The notes under the pieces: model-generated | Told to the model about the DNA's origin: nothing | The model's database searches: none | The model's input: only the letters and a program-made list of their open reading frames with translations | Assembly (NCBI GenBank): GCA_009881125.1 | Contig: WXFH01000212.1 | Coordinates: forward strand, 1-17,832 | DNA length: 17,832 bases | DNA from: Acidaminobacter sp. | GTDB taxonomy: Bacteria > Bacillota_A > Clostridia > Peptostreptococcales > Acidaminobacteraceae | Direction of reading: 5' to 3' | Program-made: the position numbers and the translations under genes | In this document: piece after piece, positions 5,690 to 14,600 of the stretch | Numbering within the stretch: the stretch's first letter is position 1 | How the letters are laid out: the number at the start of each line of letters is the position of its first letter

Positions 5690-6625
5690 ACCGAAATCAT
5701 GGTCAATGGACCAACAAAAATTTTTGTAGAAAGAAAGAATAGGATGGAATGCCTCAGTATTTCCATTTCGAGTGAAAGGCTGCGTCAGTTGATTCAAAAA
5801 ATGGTATCCGAGGTAGACCGGCGCGTCAACTACAGAGATCCCATAGTTGACGCAAGGCTGAAAGATGGGGCTCGACTCAATGTCGTCATGCAGCCTGTTG
5901 GACTGGAAGGTCCTTATCTGACAATAAGGAAATTCAGAAAAGACCTGCTGACCCTGGAAGCATTAAGGGACAGGGGAATGATGACCGAACAGGTCATGAT
6001 CTTCCTGATTGGTGCTGTCAGATCCAGACAAAATCTAATGATAAGTGGAGGCACAAGTTCCGGAAAAACGACACTCTTAAATTGTCTCAGCCGCTGTATC
6101 CCAAAAGGCGAGAGGGTCATATCCATTGAGGACAGCGCAGAGCTCAATTTGATCGGCATTGATAATCTTGTACGCCTTGAAACGCGACCTTCAGCTGCTG
6201 GTGAAACGCTGGAAGTAACCATGTCAGATTTGATTCGTACGGCGCTGAGAATGCGTCCGGATAGAATGGTCGTCGGAGAAATCAGGGGTGCCGAAGCATT
6301 GGATATGCTGCAGGCACTTAACACCGGTCATGATGGCTCCATGTCCACAGGCCACTCCAATTCAGGTGCTGACATGCTAGACCGCATAGAAGCTATGGCC
6401 TTGATGGCAGGTCACGGAACTTCTGAAGGGATCAGACGGCAAATTGGCTCAGGCATTCAGTGGATTGTACATCTAAAAAAGGATGCAGATAATTCGAGAA
6501 GAATTCAAGAAATAATTCAGGTGCTGGGGTACCGGCAAGGCAAACTCGACTTTGAAACGGTGATCACGGACGGCTGCAGAGTCTTAAGGACAGAAGTCAT
6601 CGCTCAAGTATCCAGCTATGCTTAG
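5687..6625 (+). CDS. tadA: TadA/CpaF pilus assembly ATPase, catalytic part
   Basis: This 312-residue segment begins at a GTG two bases after the upstream TGA (an ATG at 5699 is an alternative restart) and carries all ATPase motifs of the secretion ATPase family. In its own numbering these are VTEIMVNGP at 1-9, Walker A GGTSSGKTT (121-129), the Asp box ISIEDSAEL (146-152 region), Walker B MVVGEIRG (194-201) and the His box GHDGSMSTGHSN (214-225). The protein powers assembly of Flp pili at the inner face of the membrane, together with TadB and TadC. Its N-terminal part is encoded in the preceding frame at 5443-5685, so the functional enzyme probably needs both. The stop overlaps the start region of tadB. 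Confidence 0.88.
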   Translation: MTEIMVNGPTKIFVERKNRMECLSISISSERLRQLIQKMVSEVDRRVNYRDPIVDARLKDGARLNVVMQPVGLEGPYLTIRKFRKDLLTLEALRDRGMMTEQVMIFLIGAVRSRQNLMISGGTSSGKTTLLNCLSRCIPKGERVISIEDSAELNLIGIDNLVRLETRPSAAGETLEVTMSDLIRTALRMRPDRMVVGEIRGAEALDMLQALNTGHDGSMSTGHSNSGADMLDRIEAMALMAGHGTSEGIRRQIGSGIQWIVHLKKDADNSRRIQEIIQVLGYRQGKLDFETVITDGCRVLRTEVIAQVSSYA

Positions 6626-6635
6626 GGGCTTTAAA

Positions 6636-7388
6636 ATGATCCATCCGGTCTGGTACCGCGTGACACCACTTGTGAGACGAGTGCGATTATGGGTTCTTTT
6701 AGCTGTCGATATCGTCCTTTCCACTTGGATCTTATTTGATCACCCTGTATTTTTCCCCTTCGTGTTATTAATCAAACTTCCGGCGCTCAATTATCAGGCT
6801 CAAATGACTGCGGTTCTGACAAAAGACGAATTTTTATCAGATTTTGCACGCTTTCTGTCCTTGATCGCTTCCACAACGTCGACAGGAAAATCTCTTCAAA
6901 GTGCATTTGATCAAACTGTTGATGAGTTTTCCACCAGTTGTGAGCACCTAGCGCTCGAACTGAAAAAGCTCAGCCGATTGATGCGACTCGGCACCCCGCT
7001 GACATCAGGACTTGACCGGATGGCGCGACAATTTGACCTTGAGGAAGCAACGGATCTTTCGCGGCAACTCCTTTACGCAGAAAGCTGCGGTCATGATCTG
7101 ACCATGGTTTTAAAGCGCTCGTCGATATGGATTGGCGGACATATTCTCCACAAACAGCAGCTCATTCGAAAAATGACAGATCAAGTACTCGAGTTCAGGC
7201 TGACATCAAAAATGCCTCTGTTAGTATTGCTGGTGCTCAATACAGCGTATTCGGATTATCTGATCACGCTCTATACTACATCAGGCGGCAGGGGTCTGAT
7301 GATGGGAGCTGCGCTTGCGCTGGAAAGCGGAACAGTTATGTTTGAACGCACCAGATTGATTCAGTTGAAGACAAAGGGGTTGATATAA
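6636..7388 (+). CDS. tadB: TadB-like pilus inner-membrane platform protein (T2SS-F domain)
   Basis: I choose the ATG at 6636 because AGGGG lies seven bases before it. The ATG at 6618 overlaps the tadA stop and adds six residues. The 250-residue protein has two N-terminal hydrophobic segments (about LWVLLAVDIVLSTWILF and FFPFVLLIKLPAL). A cytoplasmic T2SS-F helical domain follows (LSDFARFLSLIASTTSTGKS, then LLYAESCGHDLTMVLKRSS), with C-terminal membrane helices (PLLVLLVLNTAYSDYLITLY and GLMMGAALALESGTVMF). The F-domain hallmarks are the FLSLIASTTSTGKSLQSAF helix-turn-helix and the LLYAESCGHDL segment. It lies between tadA and a second F-domain protein, the usual Tad order. TadB and TadC form the platform on which TadA acts. 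Confidence 0.8.
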   Translation: MIHPVWYRVTPLVRRVRLWVLLAVDIVLSTWILFDHPVFFPFVLLIKLPALNYQAQMTAVLTKDEFLSDFARFLSLIASTTSTGKSLQSAFDQTVDEFSTSCEHLALELKKLSRLMRLGTPLTSGLDRMARQFDLEEATDLSRQLLYAESCGHDLTMVLKRSSIWIGGHILHKQQLIRKMTDQVLEFRLTSKMPLLVLLVLNTAYSDYLITLYTTSGGRGLMMGAALALESGTVMFERTRLIQLKTKGLI

Positions 7389-7492
7389 TAATTAGGGCAG
7401 TTTTTGAAAGAATCTGCAGGTCTGCGCTATTAAAATGGAACGAACTGTCATATTCATACGGATTATTTGGCATCTCAACTGCAAGGACGAGC

Positions 7493-8107
7493 TTGTTGAA
7501 AGATGCAGGCTTGTTGATGCCGGCACTGGTTGTGTTGGTGCTGGGAATACGTCAGGCGTTCAATTTGTCTTTGATTAATTCGCTGTTGTGTTTGTTTATG
7601 GGTTTCATGCTGGTACCACTGATCCTGTTGAAAAGTTTGAGTGAACGAAAGGAAGCCAGAAGCAAACAGTTGGACAAAGCCTTGTTTTCAATGTCATACA
7701 GGTATGGACTTCTCATTCAAAGCGGACATAGCCTCAGAAAAGCACTGTTAATAGCTATGGAAGCTGATGCATTGATCTGGAAGACCTTTCCTGTCTGGCA
7801 GGAAGCCCGCGTCAGACTTATGCGTGGCGGGGATTATGAAGCGGCACTGCTCAGACTTCAGGCGCTAAATCATTCAGGGACAAGAAGTTGGGTGAGGTGC
7901 TGCCTTTTTGGTGAAAGAAAGACAGAGTCGGACCTGGTTGCTTTGCTTCATGACTGGATGGAAGATTTTCAAATGAATGTTGAGCAGACTGAAGCCACAA
8001 GTCTGGTCAAAGGGCAATTAGGGCTGATGTTGCCTGCGATGCTTCAATTTGGCGTCTTGATGCTTCTGCTGATCAGTCCAATATTCTTGGGAGGGATCAA
8101 CACATGA
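7493..8107 (+). CDS. tadC: TadC-like pilus inner-membrane platform protein
   Basis: The smallest supported reading starts at a TTG at 7493 (AAGGA five bases upstream) and gives 204 residues. The same frame is open back to 7346, and IRAVFERICRSALLKWNELS could be real N-terminal protein beginning at an ATT at 7391 or ATA at 7388, after AAAGGGG. Every other junction in this operon overlaps, so a 104-base gap here would be odd. Hydrophobic segments are LLMPALVVLVLGI, LLCLFMGFMLVPLILL and a C-terminal LMLPAMLQFGVLMLLLISPIF. The middle resembles the T2SS-F helices (LDKALFSMSYRYGLLIQSGHS, SLRKALLIAMEAD). Its stop overlaps the pilin start (ATGA). The role is the second platform protein, with TadB. 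Confidence 0.72.
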   Translation: MLKDAGLLMPALVVLVLGIRQAFNLSLINSLLCLFMGFMLVPLILLKSLSERKEARSKQLDKALFSMSYRYGLLIQSGHSLRKALLIAMEADALIWKTFPVWQEARVRLMRGGDYEAALLRLQALNHSGTRSWVRCCLFGERKTESDLVALLHDWMEDFQMNVEQTEATSLVKGQLGLMLPAMLQFGVLMLLLISPIFLGGINT

Positions 8108-8316
8108 AAAAGATCATTGAGAGAATACATTTTTCTGTCATGGACACGCATGGGCTGGGCACGGTTGAACTCGTCGTTCTCGTTGTCGTGCTTATTGGAC
8201 TAGCTTTACTGTTCAGAACCCAGATTACCGAAATTATGATGGGCATACTGGATAATATAGATACAGAAAATATCACCATTCAAACGCGTTTGATTTTGGT
8301 TGGCACTTATTTATGA
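8104..8316 (+). CDS. flp: Flp1-family type IVb pilin
   Basis: This 70-residue protein has a type IVb prepilin N-terminus. A charged leader of 17 residues (MKKIIERIHFSVMDTHG) is followed by LGTVELVVLVVVLIGLALLF. Cleavage after Gly17 would leave Glu22 at position +5 of the mature pilin, the spacing needed for assembly. The hydrophobic helix and short polar tail match the small Flp1 pilins of Clostridia. It overlaps the tadC stop by four bases and the next gene by another four, so the operon is tightly coupled. A prepilin peptidase is required to mature it, but none is encoded in this window. Confidence 0.82.
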   Translation: MKKIIERIHFSVMDTHGLGTVELVVLVVVLIGLALLFRTQITEIMMGILDNIDTENITIQTRLILVGTYL

Positions 8317-9563
8317 TGCAACAGAATGGTTTTGAAGGGCAGGAGAGAATCTTCAGAGTGGCAGTCACATTACCGGACATCAATATGTTTGAGTTGAAAG
8401 TCCTGACCCATTATCCTGAGCGTCCTTACCTGATTCCATTATTGAGGGAGAGGGATGATGACGTTCAACTGGTCTACTCGTTACAAAGTCATTTGACACT
8501 CGAGCAATGGCTTCGCAGAACAGCAGTGGATTATCATGACTTATTGTCCATACTTGAAGAAATTGTAAATGTCCTGGATCATGCGGCAAAGCACTGTCTA
8601 AGGCTCGATCATTTCTGCATGACGCCTTCTCAGATCTGTTATCATACCTTAAGAAAACGCATTGAATTAATTTATATGCCTACAAGGTCTGCGGAGTTCG
8701 CCTTTGAACACCAATGGCAGCAGCTTCTAAGCAGCCTGACTTCTGTTGCTGCTATGAGTTTACAACCTAAGGGACATGAGCTCTTTAAGTCATTGACAGA
8801 TTTTACGGTTCATAGACATGAGCGCCAGAGTGCTCTTTTAAATGTCATTCGTCACTGGTTCGCTTCTGAGTCAAATTCCTTGGTTTTCGATCAAACAGAT
8901 CGCGATGTTCTTTCTTCAAGCACAACTCAACCTGCAAGTTCAATGAATGCAGAGACTGAAGCATCGCGTCTGCCTGTTGACAGTCGATCAAAACAGATAA
9001 CCAAGGGGTCAGATGGTGGCAAAACACTCTTGATCCCAAATCAAAAAGTCGGAAACTCACGGTATGACATAAAAGAACTGATCCGGTATTTTAAACGACT
9101 ATACAAGAGAAATAGTAAAGTGTTGATGAATGAGTCAGCAGGTTCAAACTCTGAAATGGGTCAGGAAACAAAGGACAAGAATCATCCTGACACCTCAGTA
9201 CAACGCAAAATAGCTTTATACAGACCTGAGTTCGAAGGCACAACTCTGTTGTCTGAACAAGAGATACTTCAGGGTAAACTCGTACTGCAAAATCAGCAGG
9301 CGTGCAAGATTTTTGAACTAACTAAGCCAATAACACGCATTGGAAGGAATGCAGCCCTCTGTGATGTAATTATTGATGGTGACATAACCATCGGCAGACT
9401 TCATGCTGAGGTGCACCGTTTGGATCAAGGTTATTTTGTGAAGGATCTGGACTCTCTGAATGGAACCTATCTCAATGAGCAAAGGCTGGACAGTCAAACA
9501 TTGTACAAATTGAAGGGCAGCGACCTCCTCAGGCTGTCTGAGCAGGAAATCCTATTTGTTTGA
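8313..9563 (+). CDS. DUF6382-like protein with C-terminal FHA domain
   Basis: This 416-residue protein has an N-terminal domain (about 1-180) like the DUF6382 region found in Clostridia Tad loci, with YLIPLLRERDDDVQLVYSL and LEEIVNVLDHAAKHCLRLDHF. A polar, low-complexity linker follows (about 200-320, including a basic patch YFKRLYKRNSK), and then a forkhead-associated domain (about 330-416). FHA signs are ITRIGRNAALCDVII, the strand IGRLHAEVHRL and DLDSLNGTYLNEQRL. The usual SRxH is GRLH here, so a phosphothreonine-contact serine is replaced by glycine. FHA domains bind phosphothreonine peptides, which suggests signalling input to the pilus system. No kinase is present here. The last gene of the Tad operon is followed by a terminator. 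Confidence 0.78.
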   Translation: MMQQNGFEGQERIFRVAVTLPDINMFELKVLTHYPERPYLIPLLRERDDDVQLVYSLQSHLTLEQWLRRTAVDYHDLLSILEEIVNVLDHAAKHCLRLDHFCMTPSQICYHTLRKRIELIYMPTRSAEFAFEHQWQQLLSSLTSVAAMSLQPKGHELFKSLTDFTVHRHERQSALLNVIRHWFASESNSLVFDQTDRDVLSSSTTQPASSMNAETEASRLPVDSRSKQITKGSDGGKTLLIPNQKVGNSRYDIKELIRYFKRLYKRNSKVLMNESAGSNSEMGQETKDKNHPDTSVQRKIALYRPEFEGTTLLSEQEILQGKLVLQNQQACKIFELTKPITRIGRNAALCDVIIDGDITIGRLHAEVHRLDQGYFVKDLDSLNGTYLNEQRLDSQTLYKLKGSDLLRLSEQEILFV

Positions 9564-9641
9564 GGAAAGTTTGTTTTGGATTATGAATTCGCTCGAGACA
9601 TTTAGGGTGCAGTTTACCTATCTGTTGATTTATTCAACATC

Positions 9642-9704
9642 AAGTCCGTGATCGAAAGGGCTCTTCGAACCAGAAGAAGGGCTTTAGAGAAGCGGACTTT
9701 TTTG
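9642..9704 (+). terminator. Terminator after the Tad operon
   Basis: AAGTCCG (9642-9648) pairs with CGGACTT (9693-9699) and runs into a T stretch. An inner CTTC/GAAG pairing can form within the loop. The gene-free stretch 9564-9810 also holds the tetR promoter and a short decarboxylase-like peptide frame at 9720-9785. Confidence 0.6.
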
Positions 9705-9719
9705 TGCAGTTAAACGATC

Positions 9720-9785
9720 ATGCATGTATTTGCGGTTAAAGCCAATCCAATGTTGTTGAAATGTAATTTTGAGGGTATAATTTAA
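9720..9785 (+). pseudogene. Possible remnant of a PLP-dependent decarboxylase
   Basis: A 21-codon frame starting with ATG reads MHVFAVKANPMLLKCNFEGI and then stops. FAVKANP followed by LLK and EGI resembles the conserved PLP-lysine region of diaminopimelate/ornithine decarboxylases of the alanine racemase fold (Y/F-A-V-K-A-N-P). No start region or downstream domain remains, and a stop precedes it. The match is short and could be chance. Confidence 0.2.
9753..9781 (+). promoter_or_regulatory. Candidate promoter of the TetR-family gene
   Basis: TTGTTG (9753-9758) and a perfect TATAAT (9776-9781) are 17 bp apart and lie 29 bases before the start codon. Confidence 0.6.
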
Positions 9786-9810
9786 CTAAAAATGAACAGG
9801 AGTTTATCAT

Positions 9811-10419
9811 ATGCAGGTATTAAAAGAACAAGTCAGAAGTCGCATAGTGTCTTCGGCACGGTCTGAATTTCTAAAAAGGGGCTACGCTCAAGCGTCAATG
9901 AGAATAGTTGCTGAGAGCTCCGAAATCACTGTTGGAAATATTTACAGATATTTCAGCTCAAAACAGTCGCTGTTCGAAGAAGTAGTCAGTCCGACTTACG
10001 TCGTTCTGAAGTCACTTCTTGATTCCGTACAGATCCAAGAGGCAATGCCTTTGCCGCCGGAGGATTATACCCGTTTCAGAGAGCAGTTTGTCCACGAAAT
10101 TGCCAATGTCATTGAGGTGAACCGTGACGAAATTCTAATTTTGTTCAATGGGTCAGAGGGAACAGTTTTTTCCGATACCTTGAATGATTTGTCCGGAATG
10201 ATTTTTTCAGTGCTGGAAAAGTATGTTCTCGAAACCATTGCCAGTCGAAAATCAGTTCAAAATCTTAGAGCGCTGGGCAGATTGATCTCCAAAGGCATCG
10301 TTGAAGCCATTAACGATCTTGTGTCCAGAACGGTGACGTTTGAACGTGACGCGGTTGAGAATGAGCTGAGGATGATTATTGATTTTTATTTCAGAGATCT
10401 GGTGACGAGGTTTGACTGA
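9811..10419 (+). CDS. TetR/AcrR family transcriptional regulator
   Basis: This 202-residue protein has the family's N-terminal helix-turn-helix at about residues 8-58 (RIVSSARSEFLKRGYAQASM, then ITVGNIYRYFSSKQSLFEEV). A variable helical ligand-binding domain follows. AGGAG lies eight bases before the ATG. It sits just before genes for an RND adaptor and permease in the same direction. This is the classical arrangement for a local repressor that is released when the pump's substrate binds it. The inducer cannot be told from sequence. The gap to the adaptor gene (82 bases) holds a TATAAT, so the pump may have its own promoter. Confidence 0.92.
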   Translation: MQVLKEQVRSRIVSSARSEFLKRGYAQASMRIVAESSEITVGNIYRYFSSKQSLFEEVVSPTYVVLKSLLDSVQIQEAMPLPPEDYTRFREQFVHEIANVIEVNRDEILILFNGSEGTVFSDTLNDLSGMIFSVLEKYVLETIASRKSVQNLRALGRLISKGIVEAINDLVSRTVTFERDAVENELRMIIDFYFRDLVTRFD

Positions 10420-10463
10420 TTAGCCGCGAAGTCACCGGATAGGTTCGTGCGGGCATAATCCAA

Positions 10464-10469
10464 TATAAT
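10464..10469 (+). promoter_or_regulatory. Candidate -10 box before the RND adaptor gene
   Basis: TATAAT lies 33 bases before the start codon. No convincing -35 is seen at normal spacing. An imperfect inverted pair (GGTGAC near 10400, GTCACC near 10431) lies upstream and might be a hairpin or operator. Confidence 0.3.
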
Positions 10470-10502
10470 CATGGAGCCGGAGTTGAAAGAAGGGATGTTG
10501 GC

Positions 10503-11603
10503 ATGTTTAAGCTGAGAATTGTTCCTGTAATGCTGTCCCTGCTGTTGGGGCTGATGGGTACTGGGTGCAACAAGATTGAAATTACGAGTTCTGAGCCTGT
10601 CAAACAACCCGTAGAAGTGACTGAGGTCCATCTCGAAACCCATGCACTGACCCAAATGTACACTGGCCGAATCAGCGCGGATTCCACAGAGTCCCTTAGT
10701 TTTATGACTGCCGGAAAAATCGCTGAGTTGACAGTGAAAACAGGGGATTCGGTCAAGAAAGGGCAGTTGTTGGCGCGTCTGGACAACCAGGCACAAAGCA
10801 GCAGTGTCAGCAGCAGTGCTGCAGGGATTAAGGCCGCTGAAGAGGTAGCTTCAAAGGCAAGATTTTCTCTCGAGCACCTCGAGAAAACTCTTGAGGACTT
10901 CAAAGTTCTCTATGAACAAGGCGCTATTTCAAAAGCGGAGCTGGAGGGGATTGAGCTTCAGGTTTCCGTGACAAAAGCAGAACTCAAGGCGGCTGAAGCC
11001 CAGGTTCAACAGGCGAGGGCTGGGTATAGCCTGAGCAGCAGCTACCTGAAGGATACTAAACTTTATGCGCCTAGAAGCGGCGTTATTTTTGATGTGTTCT
11101 ATGAGAAGGGCGATCTGGTATCAGCAGGGTACCCAGTTTTGATGCTGGAGGGTCAGACTATGACAGCTGTGTTTGGCGTCTCCTCTGAGACCCTGATGAA
11201 AGATGTTTTTGAGCGCGAGGTGGAAGTTGTCTATGACGGTCAAACTTTCAGCGCCTTAATTTCAAATATTGATAAACTTCCTGACCCGGCGACTCAAACC
11301 TATGAGGTTGAAGTAACGCTGCCGGCCGGCGATTACCTGATTGGAGCCATGGCAGAGATCTACGTGCGCCAGGGTGAAGTGAAAGCGGCTAAGCTTCCGA
11401 TCGATATTGTATTATCAGGGGAAAATGACTTTGTTTATATTGTGGAAGAGGGCAAAGCAATTAAGAAGACTGTCGTCATCCTGGCGGTACAGAATAACGA
11501 ATTGTTTGTCGAAGGCCTTGATGAAGGCGATCAGGTCATAGTAAAAGGCATGAAGCTTGTGAAGCCGCTGGATGATGTCGAGATCGTCAGCGTCACGAGG
11601 TGA
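10503..11603 (+). CDS. RND efflux pump periplasmic adaptor (membrane fusion protein), lipoprotein-like
   Basis: This 366-residue protein begins with a signal peptide ending in LMGTGC, so Cys22 is a plausible lipidation site, though the -3 residue is not the preferred Leu. Next come the barrel-sandwich (lipoyl-like) half-motif SFMTAGKIAELTVKTGDSVK and KGQLLARLDNQ. A coiled-coil hairpin follows (about 95-175, rich in Ala, Glu and Lys, including ISKAELEGIELQVSVTKAEL). Then comes the second lipoyl half, LYAPRSGVIFDVFYEKGDLV, and C-terminal beta-barrel and membrane-proximal domains. Adaptors of this type link an RND permease to its exit path. AAGGG is nine bases before the ATG. Its TGA overlaps the permease's GTG (GTGA). 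Confidence 0.9.
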   Translation: MFKLRIVPVMLSLLLGLMGTGCNKIEITSSEPVKQPVEVTEVHLETHALTQMYTGRISADSTESLSFMTAGKIAELTVKTGDSVKKGQLLARLDNQAQSSSVSSSAAGIKAAEEVASKARFSLEHLEKTLEDFKVLYEQGAISKAELEGIELQVSVTKAELKAAEAQVQQARAGYSLSSSYLKDTKLYAPRSGVIFDVFYEKGDLVSAGYPVLMLEGQTMTAVFGVSSETLMKDVFEREVEVVYDGQTFSALISNIDKLPDPATQTYEVEVTLPAGDYLIGAMAEIYVRQGEVKAAKLPIDIVLSGENDFVYIVEEGKAIKKTVVILAVQNNELFVEGLDEGDQVIVKGMKLVKPLDDVEIVSVTR

Positions 11604-11608
11604 CCGGA

Positions 11609-14600
11609 ATGAGAAGATGGATTGAAATCGCGATTCAGAACAGAAAGATCACACTTTTTCTGCTGTCGCTGCTTATAGCAGCAGGCGCTTACAGTTTTTA
11701 CATTAGTCCAAGACAGGAATATCCAGAGATCAATGCCCCTGTCGCAATGATTTCGGTTGTCTATCCAGGCGCATCACCTGCTGAAGTGGAAGAACGGGTA
11801 ACCTCAAAAATTGTCAGTGAGCTAGAGGAAATTGAAGGGTACGATTATGCCTATACCTATTCCTACAACAGCGCGTCCGTCACCTTTTTGAGATTGGTTT
11901 ATGGAACTGAGGTTGAGTCGGCATGGAACGATCTCGAAGACAGAATGGATGTGCTGCAGTCAGAACTTCCGCCGGAATGTCAAACGATTCAGACCAATAC
12001 AGACCTCGTGGAAACAGCAGGACTGATGGTCACGCTTTCTGGTGAAAACTATACGTATAATGAGCTCAATGATCTGGCACTCCAGCTAAAAGATGAGTTA
12101 AAGGGCATTCAGGGCGTCAAACGGTTTGAAATATTGGGCAAGCAGGAGCGCGAAGTCGTTGTTGAGGTGAATTACCAGAAACTCAACCTGCTTGGGATCT
12201 CCTTAAGAGACCTCTACGGCATGCTGCGGGCACAAAATGTTGAAATACCATCTGGTCAAATTGTTCAGCATGGCGCAAGTGTCAATTTAAGGACTTCCGG
12301 ACGTTTAACCAGCCTTGATCAAATTCGCTCTCTAGTGGTTGGGGTATCACCGCTGACGGGTCAAACAGTTTTTTTGCGTGAAATTGCAGAGGTCTCCTTT
12401 CAGGATGCGGACGTCTCTTATAAGATATTGCAGAATGGCGAAAACGCCATACTGCTGACGGGCTATTTTCAGAAAAATGAAAATGTCGTCTTAGTGGGTG
12501 ATGAGATCGACCAAGTTATTGGTCGTTTTCAAGAAACACTGCCAGGTGATCTAAAGGTTGAGCGTGTCCTGAATCAGCCTGAGAATGTCAAACAGTCCGT
12601 CAATGACTTTATGATGAATCTGCTGCAGGGTGTCGTTTTTGTTTTGGTGGTAGTGTTGCTGGGAATGGGATTAAAGAATGCTTTGATCGTCTCAACAGCG
12701 ATTCCGGCTTCAATAATGATCTCGTTCATTTTTATGGGATATTTGGGCATTGAGCTTCACCAGATCTCGATTGCGGCTCTGATTGTGGCGCTGGGGATGC
12801 TCGTAGACAATGCTATCGTGATTATTGACTCGATTCAGGTAAAACTCGACATTGGAATTGAGCGCGCAGAAGCCTGCATCAGTGGGGCCAGAGAGGTGGC
12901 TGTGCCTGTGCTGACGTCTACGCTCACGACCATCGGCGCATTCCTGCCCTTTATGTTGCTGCCTTCGATCGCTGGTGAATACATTGCCAGTCTGCCCAGC
13001 ATCATCATGATTTCACTGTCAGTGTCCTATTTGGTCGCTATTCTGGTCATACCGCCGCTGGGTTACATGTTCTTAGGGCCGTCCAAGGCAACAGGCAGGG
13101 GTAAGGGCGTGATCAGGCTATTTTTTGAAAGAGCGCTGCTGGCGGCTTTCAGATTCAGAGTGCTGACACTGGTGCTTGTCTTGGCGACCCTGGGTTTCAC
13201 GATTTATGCCGGACTCTCGCTGAATCTGAAATTCTTTCCATATGCGGATACGGATAAAATCTATATTGATGTACGGTCGGAAAATGCGTCCTCCATTGAA
13301 ACGACAGAGGCGCTGGTTAAGGACGTGCACGAGGTTTTAAGTGATGACCCGCTGATCCTTTCCAATACGACTGCTGTGGGCGGTGGCCTTCCAAAGTTCT
13401 ACAATACGCTGCCAATCGTTCCTAATTCAAATGACAAGGCTCAAATGATGATCAGAGTGGATCTGGAAGCCCTGGAGTCCAGCGAGCGCGGAATGACCCT
13501 GGAAACCTATGTGGCCCAGCTTCAGCAAAAAATGGACCAAATCGTGACGGGAGGACGGGCAACTGTTAAATTGCTGGAACAAGCGGAGCCAATTGGGGCG
13601 CCGGTGCAGCTCAGATTGCTGGGCAGTGACCTGGATCAATTGGGAATGGCCTCTGAGCGGCTTCAAAAGCTGATTTCTCAGGTGGAGGGGACGGCAAAAG
13701 TTGACACAGATTTTGAAAACCGCGTTTTCGAATATGTGGTCAAGCCGGATCTGGAGCTCGTTGGCAACCTTGGTATGACTCAATATGATCTTCAGAGTGA
13801 GATAAATCTGGCGCTCAGAGGTCAGGCGGCCACGACCATTCGCCTTGAGGACGGGGATTATGATGTTGTTTTAAGAAGCAATGTGGTCAGTCTGGATGAT
13901 CTCAGAAATCTGAAAATCAAAGCGACGGCATCTGAACTGAAAGTGCCGTTGTCAGCCGTTTCAGAAATTGTGTTGACCAGCGAGTATGCAGTCATTAAGT
14001 CATACAAAGGCGATTTGGCGACAGTTGTCATGTCAGACACAGCGCCAGGTTACAACGCAGTCGATATTCAAAAGGCAATTGTCGAACAGATTGACCCGGC
14101 GGATTATCCTGGGATAGCTTTCAAATTCGACGGCGAAAATGAAAAGATCGTCGAGAACTTTGGCAATATAGGTTCATCAGCAGTTCTTGCAGTGATGCTG
14201 GTCTATTCTGTCCTTCTGTTTCAGTTCAGATCCTTCACGCAGCCATTGATCATCCTGCTCACTATTCCATTGTCAGCGATTGGATCTTTTTTAGGGTTAT
14301 ACTTCCTGGGGTTTGAGCTTTCTTTTGTGGCAATGCTGGGAATCGTGAGTTTGCTGGGGATTGTTGTCAATAATGCGATTGTGCTGATTGACTTTATTAA
14401 TACTGAGCGCGCAGAAGGTAAATCGGTGAAAACAGCATGTGTTGACGCAGTGGAAAAACGATTTCGCCCAATTATGCTGACTACAATCACAACAGTCATT
14501 GGACTGGTGCCGCTGGCACTTTCAGGCAGTGCCTTATTTGTGCCCATGTCGGTGGCCCTGATGTCAGGATTGATGGTTTCAACCTTGCTGACCCTGATAA

